Part shown: positions 6,380 to 8,767 of the stretch, in pieces | Layout: each line of letters starts with the position of its first letter | Numbering within the stretch: position 1 is the stretch's first letter | NCBI GenBank assembly: GCA_029858545.1 | Contig: JAOUFA010000143.1 | Span: 1-8,767, forward strand | DNA from: Betaproteobacteria bacterium | GTDB lineage: Bacteria > Pseudomonadota > Gammaproteobacteria > Burkholderiales > SG8-39 | Reading direction: 5' to 3' | DNA length: 8,767 nt | The notes under the pieces: model-generated | What the model was told of the DNA's origin: nothing | Database searches by the model: none | The model's input: only the letters and a program-made list of their open reading frames with translations | Made by a program: the position numbers and the translations under genes

Positions 6380-8359
6380 TCAATGTCCGAAGACGCGGAT
6401 TTCCCATTGGGTGAGTGTGCCGGAATCGAGCGCGGTGGCGTCGACGACCTTGATCGTCCAGTTGCCCGCGGCGGGCTCGCCATAGAACGCGTTGCTCAAG
6501 AGCAGCATGCCGTTCAGACCCTGCGCGCCATTGAATCCATCATTGCCGTTCTTTAGCACGCTGCGCGTTCCGCTCGGCGAGGTCAGCTCGATGGCGAGAT
6601 CGCCGGTCCAGGTGTGGGTCGCGGTGACGCGAATCTGCACGGCCTCGACGGCCGGGGCCGGGGTGGCGGGGACGGTCAGCGCGTGGGTCGCACCGGTGAC
6701 GCTATTGTCCGGAATCGCGAGCGCGAGGGCGCCACTCGAGATCCAGCCCGTATCGGCAAAGCTGCCGAGCTGGCCCGACGCATAGGTCTTGGCCATATTG
6801 ACGGCAGCGGAGGCGTCGACCATGCCGAAGCCGTACCAGTTGTGGAAGCTGTAGCCGGCCGCGTTGGTGGTCCAGGCCGGCTCGGCGACGAAGGGGCCGT
6901 CCGGCAGGGTGACAGAGTACGGGGGAATCGTCTGATGAATCTTGCGCGCGGTGGTGGCGAGAATGTGTTTCACATCGCGCCAGGTCAGCGCGGGGTTCGC
7001 TTCGAGCAGGAGCGCGATTACGCCTGTCGTGACCGGCACGGCCGCCGATGATCCATCCATCGTGCTCGTGTAGTTGCAGTTGCTGTTCAAGCCCAGTCCA
7101 TTGTCGAATTCGCTGGTATTGGCAGCGGTGACCGAATAGCCCTTCGTGCAGCCCGACTGGTCGGCAGTGATTATCGCGGGCTGATAGACGTCAGGGGTGT
7201 AGCCGAACCCCGCGACGCTCGCATTGAATCCGCCTTCGCCGCCTGGCGCGGTGATCCAGACGGAAGAGCCCACGCTCGCGTAGCTGGCGCTGAGCCCATT
7301 GGCATTGATCGCGCCGACCACGATCTGATAGGGAATCGCATTTTCCGGATCGAAGTTGGAGTTCTCGCAGGACATTCCCGGACGCAGGGGGCAGGTGGGA
7401 TAGGCAACCGTATCGGAGTAGCCGTTGCCGGCCGCCTTCACATAGAGCGCGCCCTTGCCGCCGCGCAGCAGGCTGCTGCCCGCGGCGAATTGCGCCTCGA
7501 CGGTCGGGTCGATCGGCGTATCGCTCATCGGGCTGATCCCGTAGCTTTGGTTGAAGACAGCGGCATCGGCGCTATTCGGATTCGAGGCCGAGGCGCCCAG
7601 CGAGTTCACTTGCGTCGAGATGCTTTGCGAGGCAGAGAGAAAATTGAATGCCTTCAGGCTGGCAGCCGGCGCCACGCCGAGTCCGCCCACGGCATTGCGC
7701 GCCATGGCAATGATCCCGGCAACGCTGGTGCCGTGGTCGCCGGTGGTGGCAGAGTTGGTCGGGTTTGTGGTGTTGTTGATGAAATTCCATGACCCGCCCG
7801 GCAGCACGTTCGCCGCCAGATCCTCGTGAGCGATCTCCATGCCGCTGTCGACGATCGCGACGATGACGCCCTTGCCCGACTGACCGGCGTTGTAGACCGG
7901 ATCGACATTGATATCCATTCCCGCAACGCCGCCGAAATCGGCGAATCCGCTCTGGCCGGTGTTCTTCAGATGCCATTCCTGCGAGGCGAGGGGGTCGGCG
8001 GCCCCGGCAAGCGAAAACCCGGTGACGCAGGTGACGCTCACACTGGCGATGTCGCTCGTTCCCATCGTCCCGGAGCCGTTGCTGACCGTGCAGGTCTGGC
8101 TTGCCGGCTGCGCATAGACCGTGACGAGGTAGGCGGAGCCGTTTGCTATACGCGAAGCGAAGGTGAATGGCCCATTGGTCGCGATACTTAGACTATCGGC
8201 GCCGCCGCTGCGAAGGACGAGCCCCGTGTCGGCAAGGCCCGACACCGTGCCGCCGATCGTGTAGGACGGTGGCGCCGAGTTTCCCCGTCCGCCGCAGGCG
8301 ACGAGCAAACTCACGGCGCCCAGCACAACGATCGTCAGGGCAACTCTCAGGCGCGTCAT
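6380..8359 (-). CDS. Lipid-anchored kexin-like S8 serine protease with C-terminal P domain
   Basis: This is a 659-residue subtilase. Residues 1-22 form a lipoprotein signal with lipobox L19-V-A-C22; Gly at +2 predicts outer-membrane sorting. Residues about 33-111 (opening YTIGGTVSGL, with C90 and C111 likely bonded) form an extra beta-rich domain seen on other betaproteobacterial lipoproteins. The kexin-like catalytic domain opens with DPLASQEWHLKNTGQ at 122-136 and carries D171 (VAIVDSG), H209 (GDHGTSVAG), oxyanion N312 (AAGNG) and nucleophile S438 in DGSSAAVP. Cysteine pairs 323/331 and 404/428 could bond. Residues about 535-657 are a proprotein-convertase P domain (IPDNSVTG, HTWTGDLAIELTSPSG, GNWTIKVVD, GTLTQWEI). 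No I9-type propeptide lies between the lipid anchor and the catalytic domain, which fits a requirement for the chaperone encoded 32 nt downstream. AAGAGA just before the ATG is a moderate ribosome binding site. The cleavage specificity is inferred only. Confidence 0.95.
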   Translation of the reverse strand: MTRLRVALTIVVLGAVSLLVACGGRGNSAPPSYTIGGTVSGLADTGLVLRSGGADSLSIATNGPFTFASRIANGSAYLVTVYAQPASQTCTVSNGSGTMGTSDIASVSVTCVTGFSLAGAADPLASQEWHLKNTGQSGFADFGGVAGMDINVDPVYNAGQSGKGVIVAIVDSGMEIAHEDLAANVLPGGSWNFINNTTNPTNSATTGDHGTSVAGIIAMARNAVGGLGVAPAASLKAFNFLSASQSISTQVNSLGASASNPNSADAAVFNQSYGISPMSDTPIDPTVEAQFAAGSSLLRGGKGALYVKAAGNGYSDTVAYPTCPLRPGMSCENSNFDPENAIPYQIVVGAINANGLSASYASVGSSVWITAPGGEGGFNASVAGFGYTPDVYQPAIITADQSGCTKGYSVTAANTSEFDNGLGLNSNCNYTSTMDGSSAAVPVTTGVIALLLEANPALTWRDVKHILATTARKIHQTIPPYSVTLPDGPFVAEPAWTTNAAGYSFHNWYGFGMVDASAAVNMAKTYASGQLGSFADTGWISSGALALAIPDNSVTGATHALTVPATPAPAVEAVQIRVTATHTWTGDLAIELTSPSGTRSVLKNGNDGFNGAQGLNGMLLLSNAFYGEPAAGNWTIKVVDATALDSGTLTQWEIRVFGH

Positions 8360-8417
8360 TGATCTCTTGTCCTGGTTAGACTCGATGCAAAACAGCCGGC
8401 GGATCCGGTGGCAGCCA

Positions 8418-8432
8418 ACATATCAAATATGT
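8418..8432. promoter_or_regulatory. Perfect interrupted palindrome, operator candidate
   Basis: ACATAT (8418-8423), spacer CAA, ATATGT (8427-8432) is a perfect 6+3+6 dyad about 60 nt upstream of the protease ATG. Its AT-rich half-sites stand out in a high-GC region. It could bind a dimeric regulator or form part of the protease promoter; which protein would bind is unknown. Confidence 0.35.
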
Positions 8433-8619
8433 AGAATTCGCGGCGCAGCGCGCGGATAAAAAAAAGACCCACCCAGGTGGCGCGTTGCCCGGCGATCATC
8501 GGTATCATACCTGCGGATTGCGGTTTCGGCGCTTACGAGCGTTGAGGTTTGGTGGGGAGGTGGGGAGGGAATTGGAATGCCCCGCAACCGGGATCAGGAA
8601 TATTGTTCGACCAATTTAT

Positions 8620-8626
8620 GGAGAGA
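8620..8626 (+). promoter_or_regulatory. Ribosome binding site deciding the lipoprotein start
   Basis: GGAGAGA ends 6 nt before a GTG at 8633. It overlaps the in-frame ATG at 8618, which itself has no Shine-Dalgarno at proper spacing. This favours initiation at GTG 8633. Confidence 0.55.
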
Positions 8627-8632
8627 CATGAC

Positions 8633-8767
8633 GTGCGCATTCCAACGCATCGCTTTTCGTCTGTGGCAGGGATTCTCTGTCTCTTGCTGAGTGCTTGCGG
8701 CGGTGGAGGAGGCGGTGGGGGAGGTGGCCCCGCTTCGAGTATCGATCTTCGGGTGACCTCGTTCACC
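8633..8767 (+). CDS. Lipoprotein with poly-glycine linker, 5' end only (partial)
   Basis: Only the first 45 codons are in the window. From the GTG at 8633 the product opens MRIPTHRFSSVAGILCLLLS with a basic n-region, a hydrophobic core and the lipobox LLSAC, so it is a lipid-anchored envelope protein. The lipid cysteine is followed by ten consecutive glycines and then PASSIDLRVTSFT, where the window ends. Glycine at +2 predicts outer-membrane sorting. The glycine run is a flexible tether between the lipid anchor and an unknown domain. An in-frame ATG at 8618 would add five residues (MERHD) but lacks a ribosome binding site. The gene is divergent from the lipoprotein protease; both lipid cysteines are followed by glycine-rich sequence. 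The function cannot be told from this fragment. Confidence 0.7.
   Translation, partial: MRIPTHRFSSVAGILCLLLSACGGGGGGGGGGPASSIDLRVTSFT

Larger units (their letters stand above)
8360..8632. other. Divergent intergenic region between two lipoprotein genes
   Basis: This stretch separates the leftward protease gene from the rightward lipoprotein gene and must hold at least one promoter for each. It is less GC-rich than the flanking genes. It contains an interrupted palindrome at 8418-8432 and an A8 tract at 8458-8465 beside a short 4-bp stem. No -10/-35 pair with proper spacing could be assigned with confidence, and no small gene is supported. Confidence 0.5.

Noticed and set aside
6348..6407. 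Longer N-terminus for the chaperone-like protein starting at 6407
   Set aside because: It overlaps the end of the protease gene and buries the signal peptide that begins at 6347.
8458..8480. Minus-strand hairpin followed by eight T residues, resembling an intrinsic terminator
   Set aside because: The stem is only 4 bp (CCAC/GTGG) and there is no gene on the minus strand upstream of it within the window. Too weak to call.
8533..8766. Minus-strand open frame with a run of prolines
   Set aside because: The proline run is just the complement of the poly-glycine linker of the plus-strand lipoprotein, which has a proper signal peptide and ribosome binding site.

Overview
The window is high-GC DNA with dense, long genes. 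It very probably comes from a betaproteobacterium of the Burkholderiales type. The main pointers are a Bug/TctC periplasmic binding protein standing alone without its transporter, a MutS whose N-terminal sequence resembles betaproteobacterial homologues, and lipoproteins with Gly-rich linkers after the lipid cysteine. The genus cannot be fixed from the sequence. Six genes are well supported and a seventh is cut by the right edge.

Left region (1-2953): mutS (mismatch recognition ATPase, complete) runs leftwards and is followed after 36 nt by a tatD-type nuclease gene that leaves the window. Together they form a probable two-gene repair/nuclease transcription unit.

Centre (about 2954-5517): an orphan Bug-family solute-binding protein is transcribed rightwards, divergently from mutS. 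Its leader has no Shine-Dalgarno sequence and carries a 14-nt pyrimidine-rich direct repeat. It converges, with only 7 nt between stop codons, on an FAD-dependent oxidoreductase of the FAD_oxidored type. A GC-rich hairpin spans the convergence point.

Right region (5518-8359): this is the most interesting part. It holds a leftward pair made of a lipid-anchored, kexin-like subtilase (S8 catalytic domain plus C-terminal P domain, no recognisable propeptide) and, 32 nt downstream, a small exported protein. The C-terminal half of the small protein looks like a detached subtilase propeptide. Gene order, protease architecture and the partner's features match the Aeromonas sobria serine protease (ASP) and its external chaperone ORF2. 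I interpret the pair as a protease whose intramolecular chaperone/inhibitor is supplied in trans, with the added twist that the protease is a lipoprotein carrying an extra N-terminal beta-type domain.

Right edge (8360-8767): a divergent intergenic region of about 270 nt contains a perfect 15-nt interrupted palindrome and an A8 tract. It is followed by the 5' end of a second lipoprotein gene with ten consecutive glycines after the lipid cysteine. No tRNA, rRNA, CRISPR array, insertion sequence or phage gene was seen.
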